This document shows positions 18,212-27,380 of a DNA stretch of 64,000 bases, one piece after another. Position numbers and translations under genes: made by a program. Source of the stretch: an uncultured Polaribacter sp. (GTDB taxonomy: Bacteria > Bacteroidota > Bacteroidia > Flavobacteriales > Flavobacteriaceae); NCBI GenBank assembly GCA_913020555.1, contig CAJWAC010000001.1, positions 110,347-174,346 on the forward strand, in the 5' to 3' direction. How positions within the stretch are numbered: the stretch's first letter is position 1; every line of letters begins with the position of its first letter. Below the pieces are notes generated by a model. It was not told the origin of the DNA, did not search any database, and saw nothing but the letters and a program-made list of their open reading frames with translations.

Positions 18212-19567
18212 ATGGAGGAAAATATGAAATCAAAAATTGATGGCTTCATGGACTTGGTAAAACAAAGAAATGGTCATGAACCAGAATTTTTACAGGCTGT
18301 TCAAGAAGTGGCAGAAACTGTAATCCCTTACATCATTGAAAATGATATATATCATGGAAAAAACATTCTTTTAAGGATGGTAGAACCAGAAAGGTTAATT
18401 TCTTTTCGTGTTTCTTGGGTTGATGATAATGGAGAAATTCAAGTAAATAGAGGGTATAGAGTTCAAATGAATTCTGCAATTGGTCCATATAAAGGAGGTT
18501 TACGTTTTCATAAATCAGTAAATGCTAGTATTTTAAAATTCTTAGCTTTTGAACAAGTATTCAAAAATTCTTTAACAACATTACCAATGGGTGGTGGTAA
18601 AGGAGGTTCTGATTTTGATCCTAAAGGAAAATCTGATAACGAAATTATGCGTTTCTGTCACGCTTTTATGACAGAACTTTACAGACATATTGGTCATAAT
18701 ACAGATGTTCCTGCTGGAGATATTGGTGTCGGGGCAAGAGAAATTGGTTTTATGTTTGGGATGTATAAGAAATTGAACAACACTTTTACGGGTGTGTTAA
18801 CTGGTAAAGGTGCATCTTGGGGAGGTTCTTTAATTAGACCAGAGGCTACAGGATATGGTACAGTTTATTTTGCAGAAAATATGCTAAAAACTAAAAACGA
18901 TTCTTTTGATGGCAAGACAGTAGTTATTTCTGGTTCAGGAAATGTTGCTCAATTTGCAGCTGAAAAAGCTATAGAATTAGGAGCTAAGGTACTTACTTTA
19001 TCAGATTCTGGAGGTTATATTTATGACGAAGCTGGTATTGATAGTGAAAAGTTAGCTTTTGTTATGGATTTAAAAAATAACAGAAGAGGTAGAATTAGCG
19101 AATACGTGGATCAATACCCTTCTGCTAAATTTGTAGAAGGCGATAGACCTTGGTCTGTGAAATGTGATATAGCTTTGCCATGCGCAACTCAAAATGAATT
19201 GAATGGAGATGAAGCAAAAACGTTAATAGAAAATGGATGTATTTGTGTGTCTGAAGGGGCAAATATGCCCTCTACACCAGATGCTATGCATGCTTTTCAA
19301 AAATCAGGAATTTTCTTTGCTCCAGGTAAAGCAAGTAATGCTGGTGGTGTAGCTACTTCTGGTTTAGAAATGAGTCAGAATTCTTTGCGTTTAAGTTGGA
19401 CACGTAAAGAGGTTGATGATAAATTAAAGGTTATTATGGAAGACATTCACGATTCTTGTGTAGCTTATGGTAAGAATGATGATGGTTCAATTGATTATGT
19501 AAGAGGAGCAAATATTGCAGGCTTTGTAAAAGTTGCAGATGCAATGTTGGCACAAGGGGTTATATAA
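18212..19567 (+). CDS. gdhA: NADP-specific glutamate dehydrogenase
   Basis: A 451-residue hexameric enzyme making glutamate from 2-oxoglutarate, ammonia and NADPH. Family blocks are nearly identical to E. coli GdhA: AIGPYKGGLRFHKSVN, TTLPMGGGKGGSDFDPKG with the catalytic Lys, PAGDIGVGAREIGFM, and the Rossmann motif SGSGNVAQFAAEKA. The ATG at 18212 was chosen; a second ATG four codons on is also possible. A strong stem-loop follows the gene. Confidence 0.97.
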   Translation: MEENMKSKIDGFMDLVKQRNGHEPEFLQAVQEVAETVIPYIIENDIYHGKNILLRMVEPERLISFRVSWVDDNGEIQVNRGYRVQMNSAIGPYKGGLRFHKSVNASILKFLAFEQVFKNSLTTLPMGGGKGGSDFDPKGKSDNEIMRFCHAFMTELYRHIGHNTDVPAGDIGVGAREIGFMFGMYKKLNNTFTGVLTGKGASWGGSLIRPEATGYGTVYFAENMLKTKNDSFDGKTVVISGSGNVAQFAAEKAIELGAKVLTLSDSGGYIYDEAGIDSEKLAFVMDLKNNRRGRISEYVDQYPSAKFVEGDRPWSVKCDIALPCATQNELNGDEAKTLIENGCICVSEGANMPSTPDAMHAFQKSGIFFAPGKASNAGGVATSGLEMSQNSLRLSWTRKEVDDKLKVIMEDIHDSCVAYGKNDDGSIDYVRGANIAGFVKVADAMLAQGVI

Positions 19568-19587
19568 ATTAACAGCTTATTAATTAT

Positions 19588-19618
19588 AAAACACATCAAG
19601 AAATTGATGTGTTTTTTT
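19588..19618 (+). terminator. Rho-independent terminator after gdhA
   Basis: A perfect 12-bp stem, AAAACACATCAA at 19588-19599 with 19604-19615, is closed by a GAAA tetraloop and followed by T residues. It starts 20 bases after the gdhA stop. Confidence 0.9.
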
Positions 19619-19665
19619 GTACATGAAATTTTAAAAAGTAATCTTTACAGAAAGTATCCTTAATA

Positions 19666-20283
19666 ATGATTTTCTTACTTTTTTTCTTCGGATTTCTCTT
19701 CTCTTTTGCAGGCTCTATAACTCCAAGCATGTTGAATATGACAGCCTTAAAAATAAGTCTAGAAAAAGGAAGAAAGGCTTCAAATACATATGCTTTAGGG
19801 GTTTCTCTGTTGGTTATCCCTCAAATAATTATTGCTGCTTTTTTAACTAAATATATTACAGATAATCCTAAAATTTTAGAAACTTTAGAGAAGGCAGGAA
19901 TTGTAATTTTTATTTTTTTGACGTTCTATTTTTATAGGGAATCTAAACTCGAGACAATTAATGTTAAAGAGGCAAAATCAAAAAAAGAAACGCCTTTTTT
20001 AGTGGGTGTGACATTGTCTTTATTAAATATGTTTGCCATTCCATTCTTTTCTGCAGTTATTGTATTATTAGATGTTTTTAATCTATTTTATTTTCGTGTT
20101 TTTCCTGTATTGTTTTTTTCAGCAGGTTCTTTTCTAGGAACGTATTATATTTTATTTCTTTATGGAAAATTTGCAAAAAAAATTCAACAAAAAACAGGAA
20201 AACTCACAAAGAACATTAATTTAATTTTAGCTATTTTAACTGCTTTTGCAGCTATTTTTTCAATGGTAAAACTCATTTTTTGA
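19666..20283 (+). CDS. LysE-family transporter
   Basis: A 205-residue membrane protein with about six helices. It has the LysE-family N-terminal layout (FSFAGSITPSMLNMTALKISLEKGRK), where helix 1 ends in a Gly/Pro turn followed by a basic loop, as in amino-acid exporters. Members export basic or neutral amino acids. It follows gdhA but is separated by a terminator, so a link to glutamate is not shown. Confidence 0.75.
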   Translation: MIFLLFFFGFLFSFAGSITPSMLNMTALKISLEKGRKASNTYALGVSLLVIPQIIIAAFLTKYITDNPKILETLEKAGIVIFIFLTFYFYRESKLETINVKEAKSKKETPFLVGVTLSLLNMFAIPFFSAVIVLLDVFNLFYFRVFPVLFFSAGSFLGTYYILFLYGKFAKKIQQKTGKLTKNINLILAILTAFAAIFSMVKLIF

Positions 20284-20358
20284 TATTTAATCCGTCTCAT
20301 CTTAAAATGATTTTAATAGATTTTTGATTTTCTTAAATTTGTAATAAAAATTGATCAA

Positions 20359-21201
20359 ATGATAATTTTAAAAAATACGATTGTTCCTGGAAAATACCAA
20401 AAACCAATTGTAACAGATGTTTTTTACAAAGAGAGCCATCAATCTAAAAAAATAATTGTTTTTTGCCATGGTTATAAAGGGTTTAAAGATTGGGGAGCAT
20501 GGAACTTAATGGCTGAGGCTTTTGCAAATGCAAATTTTTTCTTTATCAAATTTAATTTCTCTCACAATGGAGGCACGGCAGATCAACCTATAGATTTTCC
20601 TGATTTAGAAGCCTTTGGAAACAACAATTATACTAAAGAGTTGGATGATTTAGAGAGTGTTCTAAATTGGATTTCCATCAATTCTGAATTTAAAAAGGAA
20701 GTTAATTTAAATGACATTTCGTTATTAGGTCACAGCAGAGCAGGAGGTATCGTACTTTTAAAGGCTAACGAAGATAAAAGGATTAAAAGAGTAATTACTT
20801 TGGCTGGAGTTTGTGATTTTAGTAAAAGATCATCAACTATTGGTGACTTACAAGCGTGGAAAAGAAATGGCGTAAAATACGTTGTAAATGGACGAACCAA
20901 ACAGAAGATGCCGCATTATATTCAGTTTTATGAAGACTTTATTCAAAATCAAGAACGTTTAAATATTCAAAAAGCAACAGAGAATTTACAAATTCCACAC
21001 TTAATAATCCATGGAGATAAGGATACATCGGTTTTAATTAATGAAGCTGAAAATCTAAAGAAATGGAACCAAAATAGCGTTTACAAAATTATTAAAGGCG
21101 CAAATCATGTTTTTAATGTTTCGCATCCTTGGAATAAAGAAACGTTATCAAAAGAAATGGATGAAGTGGTTTCAACTAGTTTGAGTTTTTTTAAGCGATG
21201 A
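20359..21201 (+). CDS. Alpha/beta hydrolase (dienelactone hydrolase/S9-like)
   Basis: A 280-residue cytoplasmic hydrolase. IIVFCHGYKGFKDWGAWN near residues 33-50 is the oxyanion strand-loop, LLGHSRAGGIV near 127 carries the nucleophile Ser in GHSRAG, LIIHGDKDTSV holds the acid Asp, and GANHVFN the catalytic His near the C-terminus. The fold fits serine esterases or aminopeptidase-like enzymes. Substrate unknown; stands alone. Confidence 0.85.
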   Translation: MIILKNTIVPGKYQKPIVTDVFYKESHQSKKIIVFCHGYKGFKDWGAWNLMAEAFANANFFFIKFNFSHNGGTADQPIDFPDLEAFGNNNYTKELDDLESVLNWISINSEFKKEVNLNDISLLGHSRAGGIVLLKANEDKRIKRVITLAGVCDFSKRSSTIGDLQAWKRNGVKYVVNGRTKQKMPHYIQFYEDFIQNQERLNIQKATENLQIPHLIIHGDKDTSVLINEAENLKKWNQNSVYKIIKGANHVFNVSHPWNKETLSKEMDEVVSTSLSFFKR

Positions 21202-21279
21202 ATATCCTCCTTTATAAAGAAAAATAACAAATTTTAAAGAATTTGGTAGATTTTATAGCTCATTTTGTAATTTCGAAAG

Positions 21280-22362
21280 ATGGAACTCAAACCTCCTTTC
21301 AGAAAAATTATTCATGTAGATATGGATGCATATTATGCTTCTGTAGCACAACTGGATAACCCTGAATTGAGAGGAAAGCCGGTTGCTGTTGGTGGAGGTG
21401 GAGACAGAGGGGTGGTTTCTGCAGCTAGTTACGAAGCTCGAAAATTTGGAGTAAAATCTGCAATGAGTAATGTTTTAGCAAAACAAAAATGCCCTCACAT
21501 TGTTTTTGTCAATTCTGATTTTACACGTTATAAAGAACTTACTTCCAAAATTAGAAAGGTGTTTTTTGAATACACAGATTTGGTTGAGCCACTTTCTTTG
21601 GATGAAGCATATTTAGATGTAACTGAAAATAAAAAAGGAAATCCATCTGCAAATGATATTGCTAGAGAAATAAGAAAAAAAATATTCGATGAAACAGGTT
21701 TACGGGCTTCAGCGGGAATATCTATCAATAAATTTATTGCAAAAGTAGCTTCTGATATTAACAAACCAAATGGACAAAGAACAGTACATCCAAATGAAGT
21801 AATCAGTTTTTTAGAAACATTACCAATACATAAATTTTACGGCGTGGGTAAAGTAACTGCGGCAAAAATGTACAACTTAGGTATTTTTGTAGGTAATGAT
21901 TTAAAACAAAAATCTTTACAAGAACTTTTAACGCTTTTTGGCAAATCGGGCAACCACTATTACAATATTGTAAGAGGAATTCATAACAGTCCTGTAAAAC
22001 CAAATAGGATTCAAAAATCTGTTGGTGCAGAGCGCACTTTTACTGAAAATATTTCTTCTGAAATATTTCTGCTTAAAAAATTAGATAAAATTGCTGACGA
22101 ATTGGAAAGTAGAATGTTAAAAAATAATACTAAAGGAAAAACAATTACCTTAAAAATCAAGTATTCAGATTTTACACAACAAACAAGAAGTAAAACAAAA
22201 GCTAATTTTATACAAAAGAAAACGGAGTTTTTTCCAATAGTAAAAAAGTTGTTATATCAAGAGAAATTAAAAAATTCTGTTCGTTTATTGGGGATTTCTT
22301 TTGGTAATTTAGATACCGAAAAAAAAGATCCTTTTTGGGTGCAATTAAAATTTGAATTTTAA
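21280..22362 (+). CDS. dinB: DNA polymerase IV (Y family)
   Basis: A 360-residue translesion polymerase. Catalytic blocks are intact: HVDMDAYYASVAQ near the start (first metal Asp), SYEARKFGVKSAMS, and EPLSLDEAYLDVT (catalytic Asp-Glu pair), followed by ASAGISINKFIAKVASD and a little-finger domain. The stop overlaps the next ATG in a TAATG junction, so it is translationally coupled to the downstream acetyltransferase. Confidence 0.95.
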   Translation: MELKPPFRKIIHVDMDAYYASVAQLDNPELRGKPVAVGGGGDRGVVSAASYEARKFGVKSAMSNVLAKQKCPHIVFVNSDFTRYKELTSKIRKVFFEYTDLVEPLSLDEAYLDVTENKKGNPSANDIAREIRKKIFDETGLRASAGISINKFIAKVASDINKPNGQRTVHPNEVISFLETLPIHKFYGVGKVTAAKMYNLGIFVGNDLKQKSLQELLTLFGKSGNHYYNIVRGIHNSPVKPNRIQKSVGAERTFTENISSEIFLLKKLDKIADELESRMLKNNTKGKTITLKIKYSDFTQQTRSKTKANFIQKKTEFFPIVKKLLYQEKLKNSVRLLGISFGNLDTEKKDPFWVQLKFEF

Positions 22363-22811
22363 TGATAGAAATTAAAAGAGCAAACGCACATAATCCAGAT
22401 TTTGTAAACTTGGTAAAGAGTTTAGATGACTATTTAAAAATCACTGATGGAGATGAACACGAATTTTACAATCAATTTAATTCAACAGATGTTTTGCTTG
22501 GTGTGGTTTTGATTTATAAAGGTAGTTTAGCAATAGGTTGCGGAGCAATTAAAAAGTTCGATAATATTTCTGTAGAAGTAAAAAGGATGTATATTGATAA
22601 AAATCAAAGGAGAAAAGGTTTTGCAAAAAATATTTTGACGGAATTGGAAACTTGGTCTAAAGAATTAGAATATCAAAAATGTATATTAGAAACAGGTAAA
22701 AGGCAATTTGAAGCGGTAGAATTTTATCACAAATGTGGATACAAGGTGATACCAAATTATGAACAATATCAGAAAATGGAAAATAGTATTTGTTTTGAAA
22801 AAGTATTATAA
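22362..22811 (+). CDS. GNAT family N-acetyltransferase
   Basis: A 149-residue GNAT protein. VEVKRMYIDKNQRRKGFAKNIL around residues 70-91 is the acetyl-CoA binding motif (RRKGFA as the Q/R-x-x-G-x-A loop) and FYHKCGYK near 124 is motif B. It is coupled by one base to dinB and is immediately followed by the flavoprotein gene, so it links dinB to the following run of genes. Substrate unknown. Confidence 0.85.
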   Translation: MIEIKRANAHNPDFVNLVKSLDDYLKITDGDEHEFYNQFNSTDVLLGVVLIYKGSLAIGCGAIKKFDNISVEVKRMYIDKNQRRKGFAKNILTELETWSKELEYQKCILETGKRQFEAVEFYHKCGYKVIPNYEQYQKMENSICFEKVL

Positions 22812-23921
22812 ATGAACTATAGTTATTGGGAATTAAAAGAATGGTTTACCAACATAGATTTTACAATTGTTGGCAGTGGTATTGTAGGTTTAAATTGCGC
22901 TTTAACGCTTAAAAGGAAATATCCAAAAGCAAAAATTATAATTTTAGAAAAAGGAATGTTACCTCAAGGAGCATCAACAAAAAATGCAGGTTTTGCTTGT
23001 TTTGGCAGCTTATCAGAACTAATTGATGATTTAAAATCACACTCAGAAGAAGAGGTTTTTAATTTAGTAGATAAACGTTGGAAAGGTTTAAAATTATTAA
23101 GACAAAATTTAGGGGATCAAAACATCGACTTTCAACAAAATAAAGGTTTCGAATTGTGTGAAAATATTTCTTTTTATGAAGAATGTATTGCTAAAAAAGA
23201 TAAAATTAATAAACTTTTAAAACCTATTTTTAAAACGGATGTTTTCTCTACATCTGATAATGTTTTTAATTTTCAAAAAATTCACAAAAATTATATTGTT
23301 AATAATTTTGAAGGACAAATTGATACAGGTCAAATGGCCTATGAATTACTTCACAAAGTACAACAATTAGGTGTTAAAATTATAAACAATATAAATGTAG
23401 ATAGCTTTACTGAAGGAAGTTTTAATGTAAGCATAAAAACCAATAGATTAGACTTTTACACAAATAAATTAATCGTTACAACAAACGGGTTTTCAAAACA
23501 ACTTCTAAATGAAAATGTAAAACCCGCAAGAGCACAAATACTTATAACTAAGCCTATAAAAAACTTACAAGTAAAAGGAACTTTTCATTTAGACAAAGGT
23601 TATTATTATTTTAGAAATATTGACAATAGAATTCTATTTGGAGGCGGTAGAAATCTTGATTTTAAAACTGAAGAAACTACAGTTTTTGGGCAAACAAAAA
23701 CTGTTCAAAATAAATTGGAAGAAATTTTAAAAGAAACAATTCTGCCGAATATTAATTTTGAGGTTGAACAAAGGTGGAGTGGAATTATGGGTGTTGGAAA
23801 CCAGAAAAAAGCAATTGTAAAGCAATTGTCAAACAATGTGTATTGTGGAGTTCGTTTAGGAGGAATGGGAGTTGCAATTGGCAGTATAGTTGGTAAAGAA
23901 TTGGCAGAATTGGTAAATTAA
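22812..23921 (+). CDS. FAD-dependent oxidoreductase, DAO family
   Basis: A 369-residue flavoprotein related to glycine oxidase and D-amino-acid dehydrogenase. The FAD motif FTIVGSGIVGLNCALTLKRK is near residues 17-36, the second nucleotide block ILEKGMLPQGASTKNAGFA follows, and MGVGNQKKAIV plus GVRLGGMGVAIGS near the C-terminus match the DAO closing region. There is no signal peptide. It starts directly after the acetyltransferase stop. It is the first gene of the run leading into the polyketide cluster, 31 bases before the next flavoprotein; whether it belongs to that pathway is uncertain. Confidence 0.8.
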   Translation: MNYSYWELKEWFTNIDFTIVGSGIVGLNCALTLKRKYPKAKIIILEKGMLPQGASTKNAGFACFGSLSELIDDLKSHSEEEVFNLVDKRWKGLKLLRQNLGDQNIDFQQNKGFELCENISFYEECIAKKDKINKLLKPIFKTDVFSTSDNVFNFQKIHKNYIVNNFEGQIDTGQMAYELLHKVQQLGVKIINNINVDSFTEGSFNVSIKTNRLDFYTNKLIVTTNGFSKQLLNENVKPARAQILITKPIKNLQVKGTFHLDKGYYYFRNIDNRILFGGGRNLDFKTEETTVFGQTKTVQNKLEEILKETILPNINFEVEQRWSGIMGVGNQKKAIVKQLSNNVYCGVRLGGMGVAIGSIVGKELAELVN

Positions 23922-23952
23922 AAATTTAGATACAAACATAACTTGTAACACT

Positions 23953-25089
23953 TTGAAAGAAAATGGTTTTTTTGATATCATCATTATTGGTGGGGGTTTA
24001 GCAGGACTTTGCAATGCAATTCATTTATCAAAATATGGCAAAGATGTTTTGTTGATAGAGAAAAATAATTACCCAAAACACAAAGTTTGTGGAGAATATA
24101 TTTCTAATGAAGTTTTACCTTATTTACAATTTTTAGATTTTAATCCATTTGATTTTGGTGCTGTAAAAATTGAGAATTTTCAAATATCAACTACGAATAA
24201 TAAAACTATTAATGCCAAATTACCTCTAGGTGGTTTTGGAATTTCACGTTATCAAATTGATCTAGAATTATCAAAAAAGGCGCTTCAAAATGGTGCAATT
24301 ATTTTGCAAGATTCAGTTATAGATGTTCAATTTATAGATGATCATTTTTCAGTTACTACCAAAGGAAACAAAAGATTTACTTCAAAAATATGTATTGGTG
24401 CTTTTGGGAAACGTTCTGCACTAGATAAAAAAATGAATCGCGATTTTATCAAGAAAAAATCACCTTATTTGGGTGTAAAATTACATGTAAAAGATTTTGA
24501 TTTTTCAGAAGATTTAGTGGCGCTTCATAATTTTAAAGGGGGTTATTGTGGGGTTTCTAAAGTAGAAAAAAATATAATTAACTTGTGCTATATATCTGAT
24601 TTTACAACATTTAAAAAATATAAGAATATTAATGAATTTCAAGAAAAGGTAGTTTTTAAGAATAAATTTTTGAGAGCGGTTTTTCAAAATTCTAAACCAG
24701 TTTGGGATAAGTCTTTGTCTATCAGTCAAATTTCTTTTGAAACTAAAAATCCTATTGAAAATCATATGATTATGTGTGGAGATTCTGCCGGAATGATTCA
24801 TCCACTTTGTGGAAACGGTATGAGTATGGCAATACAATCTTCCCAAATTGCTTCTAAACTTATTCTAAATTATTTAAATGATAAAATTCCTTCAAGAATT
24901 CAACTGGAAAAGCTATATATTACACAATGGAATAAAGAATTTAAATGGCGTTTAAAGACAGGGCATTTTATTGCTAGATTATTTAGAAATGATACAATTG
25001 CAAATCTTTTGCTAAAAATTTTACAAAAAACCCCATTTTTATTACCTCTAATTATCAAACAAACACATGGCAAAGCAATAAAGGTTTAA
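23953..25089 (+). CDS. Geranylgeranyl-reductase-like FAD oxidoreductase
   Basis: A 378-residue flavoprotein starting at TTG 23953. FDIIIIGGGLAGLCNAIHLS near residues 7-26 is the FAD dinucleotide motif, KVCGEYIS resembles the CGE block of the geranylgeranyl reductase family, and GDSAGMIHPLCGNGMSMAIQS near 275-295 is the second FAD block. Family members reduce prenyl double bonds or hydroxylate/halogenate aromatic polyketides. The stop overlaps the next start by one base. In this setting it may modify the type III polyketide. Confidence 0.85.
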   Translation: MKENGFFDIIIIGGGLAGLCNAIHLSKYGKDVLLIEKNNYPKHKVCGEYISNEVLPYLQFLDFNPFDFGAVKIENFQISTTNNKTINAKLPLGGFGISRYQIDLELSKKALQNGAIILQDSVIDVQFIDDHFSVTTKGNKRFTSKICIGAFGKRSALDKKMNRDFIKKKSPYLGVKLHVKDFDFSEDLVALHNFKGGYCGVSKVEKNIINLCYISDFTTFKKYKNINEFQEKVVFKNKFLRAVFQNSKPVWDKSLSISQISFETKNPIENHMIMCGDSAGMIHPLCGNGMSMAIQSSQIASKLILNYLNDKIPSRIQLEKLYITQWNKEFKWRLKTGHFIARLFRNDTIANLLLKILQKTPFLLPLIIKQTHGKAIKV

Positions 25090-25799
25090 TGGATTTTTTG
25101 GTCAAAACAAAACAAAGAACAGAAAAAGAAGAATTAATGGATGATTTTTCTATTGGAGGTGATTTATTGCGCGATACTTTAGATAAGTTAGAAAATATAA
25201 ATAGGTGGTTAGGTGGAAATAAAGCAACTATTAACGGATTAAAATTTATTTTAAAAAATCATTCAAAAGAACAGGAAATAACAATTGTTGATATAGGTTG
25301 TGGTCACGGAGATATTTTAAGAGATGTTGCTAAATTTGGTAAAAATAATGGTTATAAGTTTAATTTAATAGGAGTTGACGCAAACCCAACAGCAATTGAA
25401 TACGCGAATGAACTGTCTAAAGATTATGAAAAGTTGAGTTTTAAAACTGAAGATATTTTTTCAGAAGAATTTCAAAATAGAGAGTTTGATATTGTTTTAT
25501 CCACATTGTTTTTACATCATTTTAAAGAACCACAATTGCTTTCTTTTTTAGAACACACCATAAAAAAAACGAAAATAGGAGTTGTTGTAAATGATTTACA
25601 CAGGCATAAACTAGCTTATTATTTGTTTATGTTGCTTTCTCCTTTCATTAAAAATAAAATGATTGTTGAAGATGGTTTAACATCAGTTTTGCGAGGTTTT
25701 AAACGAAAAGATTTGGAGAAAATTTCTAGCAAATTAAAAATAAAAACACAAATTTCATGGAAATGGGCATTCCGTTTTTTATGGATAATCAAAAAATAA
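25089..25799 (+). CDS. SAM-dependent methyltransferase
   Basis: A 236-residue class I methyltransferase. Motif I is IVDIGCGHGDILRDV around residues 66-80, and a second block NLIGVDANPTAIEYA gives the acidic residue for the SAM ribose. LSTLFLHHF is motif III. It is sandwiched between the flavoprotein (one-base overlap) and the type III PKS (ATG directly after the stop), so it probably methylates the polyketide ring or a hydroxyl on it. This last step is inferred from position. Confidence 0.85.
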   Translation: MDFLVKTKQRTEKEELMDDFSIGGDLLRDTLDKLENINRWLGGNKATINGLKFILKNHSKEQEITIVDIGCGHGDILRDVAKFGKNNGYKFNLIGVDANPTAIEYANELSKDYEKLSFKTEDIFSEEFQNREFDIVLSTLFLHHFKEPQLLSFLEHTIKKTKIGVVVNDLHRHKLAYYLFMLLSPFIKNKMIVEDGLTSVLRGFKRKDLEKISSKLKIKTQISWKWAFRFLWIIKK

Positions 25800-26852
25800 A
25801 TGGCAGTTAAAATAACATCAGTTGCTAAACAACTACCAAAATATTCTAGAGAAACTAAAGATATTATTCCATTTGTAAAATTATGGATGCAAGGTCAAGA
25901 AACTCGTTTTCAAAGAAAAGTAATCAAACTTTTTGAAGGGGCAGCAGTGGACAAACGTTATTCAATTATGGATCCTGAAGAAGTTTTTACAGCGACTTCT
26001 TTTGAAGATAAAAACAATATTTACAAAAGGGAAGTAACGGAATTAGCAGAAAAATCACTTAAAAAATCACTCGAAAAAGCAAAATTAAAGCCAACAGATT
26101 TAGATTACATTATTACCGTGAGTTGCACTGGTATTATGATTCCTTCTGTAGACGCTTATTTGATTAATTCTTTAGGAATGAATCAAAATATTGTGCGTTT
26201 GCCAGTAACAGAAATGGGTTGTGCAGCAGGTGTTTCTGGAATTATTTATGCAAAGAATTTTTTAAAATCAAATCCAAACAAAAGAGCGGCGGTAGTTGCT
26301 GTAGAAGCACCAACAGCCACGTTTCAATTAAATGATTTTTCGATGACCAACATTGTAAGTGCAGCTATTTTTGGTGATGGGGCATCAGCTGTGATTTTGT
26401 CTTCTTTTCAGGAAGATAACGGACCTACAATTGTAGATGAAGAAATGTATCATTTTTTCGATGCAACTCATATGATGGGTTTTAATTTGGTAAATTCAGG
26501 CTTACAAATGATTTTAGATAAAAGCGTACCGCAAAAAATTTCAAATCATTTCCCGGAAATTATTTACCCTTTTTTAGAGAAAAACAGTTTAAAAATAGAA
26601 GACATTCATCATTTGATTTTTCATCCAGGAGGAAAAAAAATAGTTCAAACAGTAGAGGATTTATTTGGTGCTTTGGGCAAAAATATTGACGATACTAAAG
26701 AAGTATTGCGTTTATATGGCAATATGTCTAGCGCAACGGTGTTGTACGTTTTAGAGCGTTTTATGGACAGAAACCCTCAACAAGGAGAACGAGGAATTAT
26801 GTTGAGTTTTGGACCTGGGTTTTCGGCACAACGGATTTTATTAGAGTGGTAA
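25800..26852 (+). CDS. Type III polyketide synthase (chalcone/stilbene synthase family)
   Basis: A 350-residue homodimeric condensing enzyme that extends an acyl starter with malonyl-CoA and cyclises the chain. The Cys-His-Asn triad is complete: Cys141 in EMGCAAGVSG, His275 in LIFHPGGKK and Asn308 in LYGNMSSAT. The C-terminal GPGFS block is present. It sits in a cluster with its own ketosynthase, dehydratase, ACP and phosphopantetheinyl transferase, which suggests an ACP-bound fatty-acid-like starter, leading to an alkylpyrone or alkylresorcinol-type product. The product is inference. Confidence 0.95.
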   Translation: MAVKITSVAKQLPKYSRETKDIIPFVKLWMQGQETRFQRKVIKLFEGAAVDKRYSIMDPEEVFTATSFEDKNNIYKREVTELAEKSLKKSLEKAKLKPTDLDYIITVSCTGIMIPSVDAYLINSLGMNQNIVRLPVTEMGCAAGVSGIIYAKNFLKSNPNKRAAVVAVEAPTATFQLNDFSMTNIVSAAIFGDGASAVILSSFQEDNGPTIVDEEMYHFFDATHMMGFNLVNSGLQMILDKSVPQKISNHFPEIIYPFLEKNSLKIEDIHHLIFHPGGKKIVQTVEDLFGALGKNIDDTKEVLRLYGNMSSATVLYVLERFMDRNPQQGERGIMLSFGPGFSAQRILLEW

Positions 26853-26874
26853 AAATGGAATAGATAAAAAGAAA

Positions 26875-27312
26875 ATGAATTCAGCACAAATTATAAATTT
26901 ATTGCCTTATAACAAGCCATTTTTGTTTGTTGATGAAATTACAAAAATATCAGAAAATGGGGTTCATGGAAATTACACTTTTATGGAAGAATCTTTTTTT
27001 TACAAAGGACATTTTAAAGACAATCCAATAACTCCTGGTGTAATTCTAACAGAAACAATGGCACAAATTGGTTTGGTTTGTTTAGGTCTTTATTTATTAA
27101 AAGACAATATTTCATCAGAAAGTAAAACACAAATCGCGCTAACATCCAATGAAATTGATTTTTTTCTTCCAGTTCTACCTAATGAAAAAGTATATATTAT
27201 TTCAGAAAAGATGTATTTTAGATTCAATAAGTTAAAATGTAAGGTAAAAATGCTGAATTCTAAAAATGAGCTTGTTTGTAGAGGAACAATTTCTGGAATG
27301 TTACACATATAA
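26875..27312 (+). CDS. FabZ-like 3-hydroxyacyl-ACP dehydratase
   Basis: A 145-residue hot-dog-fold protein. YKGHFKDNPITPGVILTETMAQ near residues 43-64 matches FabZ/FabA; His46 and Glu60 are in the positions of the catalytic pair. It would dehydrate a 3-hydroxyacyl-ACP. Located between the type III PKS and ketosynthase genes, it is probably a pathway-specific dehydratase and not the housekeeping FabZ. No ketoreductase is seen in the cluster, so FabG of the host would be needed. Confidence 0.88.
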   Translation: MNSAQIINLLPYNKPFLFVDEITKISENGVHGNYTFMEESFFYKGHFKDNPITPGVILTETMAQIGLVCLGLYLLKDNISSESKTQIALTSNEIDFFLPVLPNEKVYIISEKMYFRFNKLKCKVKMLNSKNELVCRGTISGMLHI

Positions 27313-27380
27313 GAAAGTTGTTTCGGGTAATTTTGAAGGATGAATACTAACGTATAAATTGGGTTAAGTAAAATATAATA